Source of the DNA: Hypericum androsaemum
Lineage: Eukaryota > Streptophyta > Magnoliopsida > Malpighiales > Hypericaceae
Reading direction: 5' to 3'
Length of the DNA stretch: 64,000 nt
Assembly: GCA_963995505.1 (NCBI GenBank)
Contig: OZ023186.1
Span: 17,181,570 to 17,245,569, forward strand
Shown: in pieces, positions 22,237 to 34,844 of the stretch
Layout of the letters: every line of letters begins with the position of its first letter
Position numbering within the stretch: the first letter of the stretch is position 1
Translations under genes and position numbers: made by a program
The notes under the pieces: generated by a model
Database searches by the model: none
The model's input: only the letters and a program-made list of their open reading frames with translations
What the model was told of the DNA's origin: nothing

Positions 22237-23376
22237 TATCCTTAGCTCATAAAAAATCATGGCAAATCTCACTTGTAATACGGCCAGCTTAGCAATTTTG
22301 AATAACTTGATGTTGATTTGGAATTTAGGTTCTGGGTCAGAGACCCATATCCTTAGATCATACGAAAAGCAAAGGATGCACATCTTTTTAACAACAATTA
22401 TTTGACGTTTAAACTCGATATCTCTTAATTAATGTAGAATAATGAATTCCGGTTACTCCAAGTGTCTATTGGGTGACTAGCAATAATTTGAAAGGGCATC
22501 AGATGTGATTCTTAATTTGACCATGACTCTCGCGTCAATTTCGTTGCTTTAAGAGACAAAAAGTTTTATATTTATTCTTGACTAGGAATTTTTTCAACGA
22601 CAAGTTGGAAAATGAGAGACTAAATAAACGGTTCAGATCGTTCTGCCCCGGAATTTAATTAACAAAGTTATAAACAACCACCAAGTTGCACCAAATTGCG
22701 TGTGGAATGGAACAACTACCAAACGGGATGCTAACAAATAAATAACAGTTTTCTTAATTAGCAAATGAAGGATGGTGGAGAATTTTATGTTAGTATAAGA
22801 TATTGGATTTGATATAAAGATTAAGACAAATATACATACTATGGTTTGTTTTGTTTTGCACACTTTAATTTGAACTTTGAATACCCAGAAGACAAAATCA
22901 AAAATTGTGCAAATTTTTATTGAGAATATATTTTGTTTGAGGAGATGTATTAGATAATTCTATATTGAAAGTGGAGAGTGATTGAACCGAAAGAATTTTC
23001 CTTACCAAAATATCTTAAAGTTTTTAGCTAGGGAGAGACAACAATGATTAGTAAGATCGTGAGGACAGATAATATTTTGTGGTAATATTTGACATACTTG
23101 AATTGAATAATCAAAATCAGTCATGGAACAGACAACAATTTATACGGAGATAACACGTCAGTATCATATGATCCTTCTTGTTCTACTTAGTTTTAGTTTT
23201 ATATGCAAGATTGTACCTTAACTTTTTATTGAAACTACCCATATTCAATGTGACTAATAAGATCGAGCCTAGTTGATGCTTTTCATGATCACAAAGATTT
23301 CTCAACAAATATTTAATACTAATACATTTCTAAAAATTCGAACTCAAAAAATTAAGCTAGAATAGCTTCATTACTT
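22237..23376. other. Intergenic, with a repeated 100-bp block at its start
   Basis: About 22258-22355 is a direct repeat of about 21685-21774 ('ggcaaatctcacttgtaatac.gccag' through 'ttctgggtcagagaccca'). It shows what the target of the short TIR element looked like before insertion. The rest is AT-rich with no recognised gene. Confidence 0.5.
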
Positions 23377-23381
23377 GTATC

Positions 23382-24325
23382 TGTTGGAATAAATGCAAAT
23401 TAATGCATTTGGCCAAAAAGTGGAAAGCCCAAGTGGTAGACCCATTAGTGAAAATAGAAAGTGCATTACCACAATGGAAACAACAAGAAAATTTTATTAA
23501 TTTATAAGGGAAGCTCCTTGTTAGTTAGGAAATTAGTTGATCCCTGGAAAGCCAACTTGGACCGTTGCGAGGATGGTGTGTAGCACCATCCGAGCACGAC
23601 CACGTGCGTGTGCGCATGGCGCATTAGACGCAGGTCGCAATGGGCGCTTTGTGGCGCACTTGGCACTTCGCACGTGCGCATCGTCTGGAGGAGCTTCTAA
23701 GTTTTGCCGAAGCTTAGAAATCACTCAGGCTGCTCAGATGAAGAGGCACGAAGGGCTGGAACATCCTGGAGACTTCCAGATGGCCGAAGGGTTGCAAGAT
23801 TTCTCGCGAATGAGTGCGAGCGAAGGCCTGTCCTTCCGAACGGTCACGAAGAAGTGCGGAAAGGTGCCTGTGCTCAGATGCCCACCGAAGGGACACAAGT
23901 GGAGGACTGCCTGCCGAAGGGATCCAGAATGCCACCGAAGAGCCACGAGCGCAGTCAGCCAGCCTGCTGGCCGAACAGACGCGCCCCTTCAGAAGTGCCT
24001 GCCTCCACTTCATCCAGCGCCTATAAATAGGCCTCTCCCCCTCAATTGCATTTCATCCCGAAAACTCATTGCACAATCATTCATTAGCAATAGTTATTCC
24101 TTTCTCTATCTCTCATAGAAAAGTCCGAATATCCAAGGTTCGCCGGAAGTTTCGATGGTCGTTGTGCTACAAACTCGGAAGCAGCCTAGTCGTTGTATCT
24201 TGGGGACGATTGCCGCAGCCTGTAAGCACTGAATACGGGACAATCTCATCTTACGGAGAAAGATTCAAACTCTTATCTCAACTACACAAGATCCTAATCA
24301 AGTACACCACCTCCGACCAACAACA
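23382..24325 (+). repeat. 5' LTR of the Copia element
   Basis: 944 bp, TG...CA. It contains a TATA box (tataaatag, 24022-24030) in the context 'agcgcctataaataggcc', and the downstream landmarks 'ggttcgcc', 'gttgtatcttggggac' and 'tcttacggagaaag'. Frames of 60-193 codons on both strands come from its GC-rich middle and are not genes. Confidence 0.93.
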
Positions 24326-24354
24326 ATCGTAAGACGAGATTTGTGTACTTGAAG

Positions 24355-24978
24355 ATGGCATCATCAAACTCTGCTCAGGCACTAGTACCGACTGTCCCGG
24401 GAGCCGTCCGCGCCGAAAGGCCGGCCAAGTTCAATGGGACCGAGTTCAAGAGCTGGCAACAAAAGATGTTGTTCTACTTGACAATGCTCAACCTGGTTCG
24501 GTTCTTGAAGGAAGAAGCTCCGAAAGTGGTAGAAAATGAGGCTGATCAACAGAAGATCAACGCCCTGGATGCATGGAGTCACAATGACTTCCTATGTCGT
24601 AACTATATCCTGAATGGATTAGACGATACCCTTTACAATGTCTATGCTGGTGCCAAGACTGCGAAAGAATTGTGGGATTCTCTGAAGAAGAAGTACAGGA
24701 CGGAAGATGCCGGGATGAAGAAATTCATCGTCATGAGGTTCCTCGACTTCCAGATGGTGGATTTTGAGAAGGTCATCGACCAAGTTCAAGAGTTGCAGCT
24801 GATTCTATATGAGATTCACGCCGAAGGTATGCAACTCAGCGAGTCCTTCCAAGTGGCTGCATTAATTGCGAAGCTACCCCCTCTGTGGAAGGATTTCAAG
24901 AACTACCTCAAGCATAAGAGAAAGGACATGGGGTTGGAAGACCTGATTGTGAGACTAAGGATCGAGGAAGACAACTGA
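24355..24978 (+). pseudogene. Copia Gag (capsid) region
   Basis: The ATG at 24355 opens a frame of 207 codons, the UBN2-type Gag domain of plant Copia elements. Typical words are [41 protein letters not shown] and [19 protein letters not shown]. The TGA at 24976-24978 cuts it before the zinc knuckle. That knuckle is still readable downstream (CYNCDKSGHMAKDC, about 25126-25167) in another frame, so Gag is broken. Confidence 0.88.
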
Positions 24979-25139
24979 AAGTCTGAAGTCAAGACCAGCA
25001 GGACCAACTCTGAGGCTAAGGCACACCTCACCGAAGGTGGCACTGGCAAGAAGAGGAAAAAGCCCGAACAAGCAGGAGAAGCAAGAGCCAAAACAAAAGA
25101 AAGCTAAGAAGATCTAGGGTAATTGTTACAACTGCGACA

Positions 25140-28100
25140 AGTCCGGTCATATGGCAAAGGATTGTCGCCTGCCAAAAAGGGACGATCGAGATAACACAAA
25201 TCTGGCCGAAGACCTATCTGAGCTAGACTTATCCACCGTGGTGTTTGAAGCTAATATGGTGGATAACCCAAGAGAGTAGTTTATTGACACAGGGGCAACA
25301 CGATACATCTGCTCAGACAAGGAGATATTTTCGACCTATATTCTGATCAACGGATGAAAGTTGTTTATGGGTAACTCCGTAACTTTCCCCGTAGTTGGAC
25401 TAGGCTAGGTGGTGCTGAAGCTGAACTCCGGGAAAGAGTTGACCCTCAAGGATGTACTGCATGTCCCAGACATTCGTAAGAATCTAGTATCCGGCTCCCT
25501 GTTAAGCAAAGTCGGAATGAGGCTGTCATTTGAGGCTGATAGATTTGTATTAACCAAGGCTGGTACCTTTGTAGGAAAGGGTTACCTCGAGAGGGAGCTC
25601 TTCAAGATGAATGAAATAACTGTCAAACGTGCCTTTAATGGCCCTAATAAAGTTGTTAATTCTTCTTACTTGGCTGAGTGTTCTAACTTATGGCATGATA
25701 GATTAGGACACGCAAATTTGAGCTCACTAAGAAAATTAGTAAGATTAAATTTATTACCTAAAATGGAGTTTGACCTAAACGATAAATGTGAAGTATGTGT
25801 GGAGGCAAAAATGACCAAATCACCTTTTCATTCAGTGAAAAGAAGTACTACACCTTTAGAGTTAATTCATACCGACATCTGCGATATGAAACACGTGCAA
25901 ACTAGAGGTGGAAAAAAATATTTTATCACATTTATTGATGATTGCACAAGGTACTGCTATGTACATCTCTTGAAAGGAAAAGACGAAGCTCTAGAAACTT
26001 TCAAGAGTTATAAGAATGAGGTTGAAAATTAACTTAGCACTAAAATCAAGATGATTCGAAGTGATAGAGGGGGAGAATATGTAGCTCCGTTTGAGAAATT
26101 CTGTCAACAACATGGCATTATTCATCAGACAACTACTCCATACTCACCTCAATTAAATGGCGAAGCTGAACGCAAGAATCGAACTCTCAAAGAGATCATG
26201 AATGATAGTTGATTAGCTCGGGCTTATCCCAGAACATGTGGGGGGAAGCTGTGCTCTCAGCTAATCGCATTTTAAACAAACTGCCACACAAGAAAAGGGA
26301 TAAAACCCCATATGAACTATGGAAAGGGAGAAATCCTTCCTACGGTTACTTTAAAGTGTGGGGGTGCCTAGCTAAGGTAGAAATACCTCACCTAAAAGGG
26401 TGAGAATAGGACCCAAGACCGTTGACTGTATCTTTATCGAATATGCCTACAACAGTAGCGCATACCAATTTCTAGTATACAAGTCTGAAAACCCTAAAAT
26501 CAACGAGGGAATGGTCATGGAATAAAGGAATGCAACCTTTTTTGAGAATATCTTTCCAAACAAGGAGAGGAAAGACCCAACCTCTATTAAAAGAGCTCAT
26601 GAAGCTACTCAAGGTTCTCATCAAGTTGTTGAAGAACCTAGACGTAGCAAAAGGGCCAGAACGGCCAAGTCATTTGGTCCAGATTTTCTGACAAACGTGT
26701 TAGAAAATGAACCTAGGACGATCCAAGATGCATTATCTAGTCCAGATGCTCCTCTCTAGAAAGAAGCTATCAACAGTGAGATAGAGTTCATAATGCAAAA
26801 CTACACGTGGGAAATCATGGATCTCCCACCAAGTTGCAAACCTCTAGGTTGTAAGTGGATCCTTAAAAGAAAATACAAAGCTGATGGATCAATCGATAAG
26901 TACAAAGCTCGGTTGGTAGCTAAAGGGTCCAAACAGAAGGAAGGATATGATTTCTTTGACATATATTCACCGGTCACAAGAATCACATCTATTAGAGTGC
27001 TCATAGCTGTTATAGCACTCTATAACCTCGAGATACATCAGATGGATGTAAAAACAGCTTTCCTAAATGGAGAACTGGAAGAGGAGATTTATATGGAACA
27101 ACCTGAAAGGTTTGTTACCCCCGGACAAGAACATAAAGTATGCAAGTTGGTCAAGCCACTGTACGGGCTGAAACAGGCGCCAAAATAATAGCATGAGAAA
27201 TTTGACAGAACAATGTTGTCAAATGGCTTTAAGATCAATGAGTGTGATAAATGTGTATACATTAAAGGCACATCTGATACTTACGTGATTGTATGCCTGT
27301 ATGTAGACGACATGCTAATCATGGGAAGCAGTAATGATCTTATACTGAAAACTAAGAACATGTTAAAGAACAACTTTGACATGAAAGATATGGGTCTAGC
27401 TGATGTTATACTAGGGATTAAAATCTCTAGGAGGACTGAAAGAATTGTCTTGTCACAATCTCACTATGTCGAGAATGTACTCAAGAAATTCGAAGCTTTT
27501 GACAAACCTCCAGTTAAGACTCCGGTAGACCTGGGTCTACACATAGCTAAAAATAGAGGGGACCCAGTATCTCAACTGAAATATGCAAGGATCATTGAGA
27601 GCCTGATGTACTTAACAAATTGTACACGCCCTGATATTGCTTATTCAGTTAGCAAGCTTAGTAAACTCACAAGTAATCCAGGAATGGATCACTGGATAGC
27701 TCTGGAAAGGGTTCTAAAGTATCTAAAACATACTTTGAACCATGGCATACTATATACGAGATATCCATCAGTATTGGAAGGATACAGTGATGCGAATTGG
27801 ATATCAGATACTAAAGACTCTAAATCCACCAGTGGTTACGTGTTCACCATAGGTGGAGGAGCTGTGTTTTGGAAATTCTCTAAACAAACGTGCATAGCTC
27901 GATCCACCATGGAGTCAGAATTCATAGCACTAGACAAAGCTGGGGAAGAAGCTGAATGGCTCAGAAACTTCCTAGAGGATATTCCTTGTTGGAATAAGCC
28001 TGTGTCTCATCATGTCAGCAATAGGGAGAGCTCAAAGTACTATACACAATGGTAAGTCTCGACACATCCATAGGAGACATAACACCGTTAGACAATTGAT

Positions 28101-28230
28101 CTCAAGTAGAGTAATAACGATTGACTATGTGAAGTCCAAGGACAACATAGCTAATCCTTTGACGAAAGGAATCAATAGAGATCAAATGTACAATGCAGTA
28201 AGGGGAATGTGGTTAAAACCCACACATTAA
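25140..28230 (+). pseudogene. Copia Pol remnants (PR, INT, RT, RNase H)
   Basis: Recognisable in order: zinc knuckle; protease FIDTGATRYIC (about 25281); GAG-pre-integrase LWHDRLGHANLSSLRKL and CEVCVEAK (25689-25810); integrase core HTDICDMK to FITFIDDCTRYCY, then RSDRGGEY (about 25868-26083); RT LGCKWILKRKYKADGSIDKY (about 26845-26904), MDVKTAFLNGELEEEIYMEQ (27041-27100) and the catalytic [11 protein letters not shown] (27295-27327); RNase [21 protein letters not shown] (27784-27843); and a tail with IDYVKSKDNIANPLTKG. It is interrupted by stops near 25278, 26030, 26210, 26400, 26758 and 27186 and by a frameshift near 28010-28055. The longest surviving frame is 27213-28055. Confidence 0.92.
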
Positions 28231-28779
28231 AGAACGTTCATAACGGTAACTCAACCATGATAAGTGGAGATCCCACAAACTTGGTTCAATGAGACAACTA
28301 AGTTATGGATGCTTCAGATGATTACTTGGAACCCTTCCCATTCTCAGAAGTTGGCCAAGTGCGAACTTGCAGAGGTGTGATAAGGTTAAGCGTCTATGCT
28401 TTTAATGATTCCTATACCAGGAAAAGGTGGAGTATGGCAGGATACTCCTAATGGGAGATCACCTATATAAGTATGAAGTGAGGCCACTTCAAATGGAAAA
28501 ACACTTATGAATCCAAGATAAGGTCCATGGCCGAAATAGACACAACGTGAGAACCAAAGGATATTAGAGATATCATTGTGTAAATGTTATTGTCTTGGTT
28601 TACATAAAAAAATTGACCAGTTCAAGACATCGCGTTCACTGAGCAGCAAGTAAATCTGATAACATCTTACTAGAGAAGGTTCAAAGCCGTAAGCTACCTA
28701 TCTCGATGCAATGATATTTCGTCAAAATTTTTTCTTAAAAAAGTGTCAGCATGCATTAATCATCATTCATGTGGGGGAT
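28231..28779 (+). other. Copia 3' internal untranslated region and polypurine tract
   Basis: Non-coding stretch between the RNase H tail and the 3' LTR, ending in gtgggggat immediately before TGTTGGAATAAATG. This is the expected place for plus-strand priming. No gene. Confidence 0.7.
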
Positions 28780-31284
28780 TGTTGGAATAAATGTAAATTA
28801 ATGCATTTTGCCCAAAAGTGGAAAGCCCAAGTGGTAGGCCCATTAGTGGAAATGAAAAGTGCATTACCACATTGGAAACAACAAGAAAAATTTCCTAGTT
28901 TATAAGGAGAAACTTCTTGTTAGCTAGGAAATTAGTTGACCACCTGGAAAGCCAACTCGGACTGTTGCGAGGATGGTGCGTAGCACCATCCGAGCACGAG
29001 CATGCACACGCGCACGAGCACGCGTATGCGTACTTACATGCATACACATACGTGCGCATGATGCATTGGACACATGTCGCAATGGGTGCTTTGTGGCGCA
29101 CTTGGCACTTCGCACGTGCGCATCGTCGCGAGGAGCTTCTAAGTTTTGATGAAGCTCAGAAACCACTCAGGCTGCTCGAACGAAGAGGCACAAAGGGCTG
29201 GAACATCTCAGAGACTTCCAGACGGCCAAAGGATTGTAAGATTCCTCACGAAGGAATGCGAGCGAAGGCCTGTCCTTCCGAACGGTCACGAAGAAGTGCA
29301 GAAAGGTGTCTGTGCTCAGATGCCCACCGAAGGGACACAAGCGGAGGACTGCCTGCCGAAGGGATCCAGAATGCCGCCGAAGGGATCCAGAATGCCACCG
29401 AAGAGCCACGAGCGCAGCCAGCCAGCCTGCTGGCCAAACTGACGCGCTCCTTCGGAAGTGTGAAAGGAAGGGTTTTTATACCCATCTTGCAATAAAGAGT
29501 AAGTAAGGGATTATCGTCCCACAAGGACTAAGTTCTAGGTCACAAATACGACTCGACCACTAGTTTAGGACTACAAGTAATATATTTGTCAATTCCAAAC
29601 ACGAGTTGGTTACTACAACGACTAAACTAGAAGATGATTTAAACAATAAAAGAAAGAGTGGGCTTGGCACCAATGACACCTAGATAACCAAATGGCCTCT
29701 GGGGTTTATTAAGTTCGTGTTATGGTCCGGGTATTTCTAAAGTAACTAATCAATACTTCCACCATTAATTAGTCTAAATTAATCATTAATTAAGTTTAGT
29801 TAAACTAATCGTGCTCTCGCGACTAATTAGCTACCTAATCTAACTAATTACTAATTATAACCATCATCCTTTGGACAACTAACCACCTAATGAGATCCCT
29901 CATCAAAAGGCAACTAATTAACTAGTTAAATGGTCCATTAATCCTAACTCCTCCTGGCGATTAGTATTAATTATGTTCATAATCAAGGTGATCAAGCAAG
30001 ATTAAGCATTAAACTCATTAACTAGTTCACAAACCTTAGTATTTTAATCCCACTAAACCATAGGCTAAATAGATGTCATCAACGCACCAAACCCACTAAT
30101 CAACTACTCACACATATCAACTACATAACTAAACACATCCATTAACTAAAGCAAGTAAACCATGAACATAAAAGAGAGGGTTAAAGAAAGCTCAAGATGA
30201 TCTTCAAAGCTTCCAAAAGTTCTCCTTCAAGTTCTCTACAAGCTCCAACAATGGTGAGCCAAGTTCTCTTCCAAAAAAAAACTGTGGAGTTGGTGAGTGA
30301 TTGTAGGGAAAAATATCTAAGTTGTCTAAGAGTTAGCTTCCAAGAAAAGCCAAGGAAGCTATATATACAAAAATTTTCAACTAAAAACTAACTAAACTAT
30401 TCCTAAAGTTCCAGCCAAGTAAAGCCATGGACAATCCCGAAATGGGCCCAAAATGGTTAATGAATGCCGGCCCATTTTGGCTAGGCAAGTTCTCAGAATT
30501 GTAGCTTGATTTTGGACGCATTTTTCACCCTCTTAGACTCCAAATTTGAAGAAGACCATTATAGACAAAGTTGTAGCCACGGATGTCTTCTTTCCAGAAC
30601 TGTCTCACTCGTCTCCATCGGACTTCGTATGCGAAAGTTATCTTTATTTGAGTCAATCGAGGTCAGTCTGCCCAATGTCGTCGCGGTCCCGATCGTGCAC
30701 CATTCTTCACGGCTGATCCAATCGCCTTTGACACGCTCCAAGGTGCACCAAAATCCTCCTTGCATCTCCACAAAGTCTCCTAGCAATAAACACGAATGAA
30801 ACGCAATGAAAATCACAAGAACTACACTAAAATATTCAAAGTACGAAAAATGACACTACATCAATACATAACCAACAAAAATAATAGAAATAATAGAAAA
30901 CCAACACTAAAACATACATAGATGATCGAGTGTTTCCACACTCATCAAAGTGCCTGCCTTCACTCCATCCAGCGCCTATAAATAGGCCTCTCCCCCTCAT
31001 TTGCATCTCACCCCGAAAACTCATTGCATAATCATTCATTAGCAATAGTTATTCCTTTCTCTCTCTCTCTCTCACAGAAAAGTCTGAATATCCAAGGTTC
31101 GCCTGAAGCTTCGAGGGTCGTTGTGCTACGAACTCGGAAGCAGCCTAGTCGTTGTATCTTGGGGATGATTGTCGCAGCCCGTAAGCACTGGATACGGGGC
31201 AATCTCGTCTTACGGAGAAAGAGTCAAACTCTTGCCTCGACTACACAAGATCCTAATCAAGTACACCACCTCCGACCAGCAACA
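28780..31284 (+). repeat. 3' LTR of the Copia element, split by an insertion
   Basis: The left part (28780-29460) matches 23382-24000 and the right part (30948-31284) matches 23990-24325. The break falls within 'ggaagtg|cctgcct'. Its TATA box is 30977-30985. It also carries an extra internal 21-bp duplication (gccgaagggatccagaatgcc-type words twice, about 29356-29400) not seen in the 5' LTR. Confidence 0.92.
29461..30947 (+). mobile_element. 1487-bp TG...CA insertion in the LTR (likely solo LTR of another family)
   Basis: It begins TGAAAGGAAGGGTTTTTATA and ends CCACACTCATCA. A perfect 5-bp target duplication, aagtg, lies at 29456-29460 and 30948-30952. TG/CA ends and a 5-bp duplication are LTR-retrotransposon marks. 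No LTR pair and no protein domain is inside, and the length suits a large plant LTR, so a solo LTR is the best reading. 'ggattatcgtcccacaaggac' near 29509 and a TATA-like 'gctatatatacaaaa' at about 30358 fit promoter-type LTR content. The family (Ty3/Gypsy?) is not established. It is younger than the host LTR. Confidence 0.82.
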
Positions 31285-31289
31285 GTATC

Positions 31290-32885
<1,596 letters not shown>

Positions 32886-32887
32886 TA

Positions 32888-33503
32888 CAGTAAAATCTCT
32901 CTAAAATAATATTGTTGGGACCGGAGAAAATTATCACTTTAGAGAAGTTAACATATAAGAGGGGTTTATATTTTTTTATTACAAAAAAAATTATTGTGTA
33001 ATTCTCACTTGACCAAGACATCTATCATCTACACTCCGACAGAACAAGTTATTGTTGATGCAATTTTGAATCAATCAAATAAAAGTGCAAGTGAGGTGAA
33101 TGATGATGATAGTCACGAGATACCTAAAATCTCGGCTAGCATTATTCAAATGCTACACTCGATTGAAATATTTTTTTACAACAAGACGGCGATCACAATG
33201 ATCATTTGAAGACAATTCAAAAGATGAACGATGATGTAAAAGTTATCAAACAAAAAAATCTAACACGAATTAACATTTTAAAATAATTTTCAAAGTACGT
33301 AAAAATATATGTATTTATTCAAAATATCACTTTATGCGAAAATTGGGACCGGAATTTTACACTAATATTTTCTAAAAAAATATTAGTTATTACGATAGAG
33401 GGGTTATTAAATTTTAACACTGGTCCCGACTCGGGACCGAGACTTTTTATCAGTTTAGAGAGATTATCATTTTAGAGGGGATCACTTTACAGAAATTTTA
33501 CTG
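32888..33503 (+). mobile_element. pogo/Emigrant-like Tc1-mariner element, internally deleted
   Basis: The ends are CAGTAAAATCTCTCTAAAAT at the left and (reverse complement) CAGTAAAATTTCTGTAAAGT at the right, each next to TA, the Tc1/mariner target duplication (32886-32887 and 33504-33505). A second inverted word, 'gagagattatcattttagagggg', fits the longer TIR. The sequence resembles the Emigrant/Lemi1 family of plants, whose TIR I recall as CAGTAAAACCTCTATAAATT. The interior (about 33036-33185) encodes EQVIVDAILNQSNKSASEVN followed by DDDSHEIPKISASIIQMLHS, then IEIF. This resembles the acidic C-terminal tail of pogo-like DDE transposases. The rest of the transposase is gone. Confidence 0.78.
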
Positions 33504-33642
33504 TACCATAAAATTATTTAGATTTTGGAAGTGCAAATGCCACCTTCTTTTTAATAAGCAAATTCATTAAACTAAAAGGAAAAAAAATTATGTAAGATCT
33601 AAAATCTACACACAAAAAAAGCTAACTATCCCACACGTGAAT

Positions 33643-34275
33643 ATGCAGCAAATCTCAAAAAATATTAGCCAGAATAGACTAATAGTAGCTCGAGAATGGA
33701 GGTCCATCCACGAAGCATCGCAAATTCACTACTATGATTTTGTTGTACTCATCCCACAGTCTGAAATATCTCGTCCTCTTTCTTCATGGGCGGCCCCTAC
33801 AACGGGAGTCGGAAAGCTCAACTGTGATGCTTCGTCGATGGACTTCTATTCTCGGGCGGGCATTACCTGCATCGTAAGAGATTTTCAAGGCCTTATAGTA
33901 GAAGGTCATTCTCAACTTTTGTTCGCTTCATCTCCATTAGAAGCAAAACTCCAATCAATCCAGTTGGCCATTTCCCTTGTTTCCATTCGTTTTCGGAACT
34001 TGCCTACTGTTATTGAAACTGACTGTTGGAATGATTTTGTTTATCTTTCGCATCCTGACCCAACTGTTGCTCGGGAGGTTGAACTTCTTGTAATAGAGTT
34101 TAGGCGTTCTCTTGCTTTTTTACCTTTATGTTCAATTTCTTGTATCCTTAGGTCGGTTAACCGGGTTGCTGATTGGCTTAGTTGCCAATGTAGACTTCTT
34201 GCACTTGATCCGGATTGGGCTATCTCCCGCCCTCTCGATCTTGATGCCTTGTTGTTCCTGGATTTTCTTATTTAA
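33643..34275 (+). CDS. RNase H-like domain protein (LINE/retroelement-derived)
   Basis: An intact 210-codon frame with a plant RNase H-like (RVT_3 type) domain: GKLNCDASSM (first Asp), ITCIVRDFQGLIVEGHSQLL, SSPLEAKLQSIQLAI (Glu), VIETDCWNDFVYL (Asp) and LRSVNRVADWLS (last Asp). The four acidic positions of the fold are therefore present. Such domains sit at the C-terminus of plant L1-type LINEs and also occur as single small genes. No reverse transcriptase is found upstream and no poly-A tail downstream, so it is either an orphan domain or the remnant of a 5'-truncated element. Expression cannot be judged. The ATG at 33643 is used; a GTG lies two codons earlier. Confidence 0.6.
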   Translation: MQQISKNISQNRLIVAREWRSIHEASQIHYYDFVVLIPQSEISRPLSSWAAPTTGVGKLNCDASSMDFYSRAGITCIVRDFQGLIVEGHSQLLFASSPLEAKLQSIQLAISLVSIRFRNLPTVIETDCWNDFVYLSHPDPTVAREVELLVIEFRRSLAFLPLCSISCILRSVNRVADWLSCQCRLLALDPDWAISRPLDLDALLFLDFLI

Positions 34276-34613
34276 AGTTACTCAAGGTCACTAGGCCTTT
34301 TCCGCTCAAGGTCACTAGCCCACCTAACTAGCTTATCCAAACTTGCACACACACACAAAAAAAACTAGCTTATCCAACACTCCAGAATCTCACACACTCC
34401 ACTGTAGTGCAAACCCAGAAGCTTGCGCACCAAGGGACTGCCCCATTTGACCAAAGATTCTCTCTCATCTCCAAAAGACACATTTCCCCACATCTATTTA
34501 AACCTCTCCCATGACCACTTCAATCACAGACAACTCTTCCAAGAACCCAAATCCACATCAGAAAAACATAGTCCCACTCTGTTTCCTCTGCTTTTTGTTC
34601 TTCCTCCAATTTG

Positions 34614-34844
34614 ATGGAACTCACACGCTCCAAGTCTTTTGACACCCAACAACGTCAACAAACTCTGCCACCAAAGAGAGGGCAGATTAAGATTAAAATC
34701 ATGAAGACTCTTGTTAGATCAGCTTCTGATCTTGCTGCCGCTGCTGTGGGCAACAGCAGCCAGAGGAAGGAAGGAAGCTTTAGCCCATCAACCCCAACTT
34801 CTTTCTCCAGTGGCTACAACTCGGATTCCGCATCTAGGTACTAG
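34614..34844 (+). CDS. Small conserved basic protein, diverged member (76 aa)
   Basis: Single-exon frame MELTRSKSFDTQQRQQTLPP followed by KRGQIKIKIMKTLVRSA. A Ser/Ala-rich middle comes next, then the tail SFSSGYNSDSASRY. It shares the layout of the genes at 15937 and 20732: PP(K/R)RG-x2-KI(K/R)I-x-K-x-L in the core and S-G-Y-N-S-D at the end, with a Ser/Pro/Thr stretch before the tail. The middle and N-terminus differ. The 5' flank (34480-34613) has short C/T-rich text typical of a plant leader. Function unknown. No signal peptide or membrane segment. Confidence 0.7.
   Translation: MELTRSKSFDTQQRQQTLPPKRGQIKIKIMKTLVRSASDLAAAAVGNSSQRKEGSFSPSTPTSFSSGYNSDSASRY

Larger units (their letters stand above)
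23382..31284 (+). mobile_element. Ty1/Copia LTR retrotransposon, complete but inactive
   Basis: The 5' LTR (23382-24325, 944 bp) and 3' LTR (28780-31284, interrupted) both begin TGTTGGAATAAATG and end CAACA. A perfect 5-bp target duplication, gtatc, lies at 23377-23381 and 31285-31289. The domain order Gag, zinc knuckle, protease, integrase, reverse transcriptase, RNase H is that of Copia. A purine-rich tract, gtgggggat (28771-28779), directly precedes the 3' LTR. No canonical TGGTATCAGAGC primer-binding site follows the 5' LTR; the text there is atcgtaagacgagattt. Many in-frame stops and frameshifts in pol make it non-functional. Removing the 1487-bp insertion in the 3' LTR leaves an element of about 6.4 kb. 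Confidence 0.95.

Noticed and set aside
23537..24118. A 193-codon plus-strand frame, with similar frames at 28917-29495 and 14735-15101
   Set aside because: All lie in the GC-rich middle of Copia LTRs on both strands, start without a plausible gene context and have no domain. They are open because stop codons are rare there.
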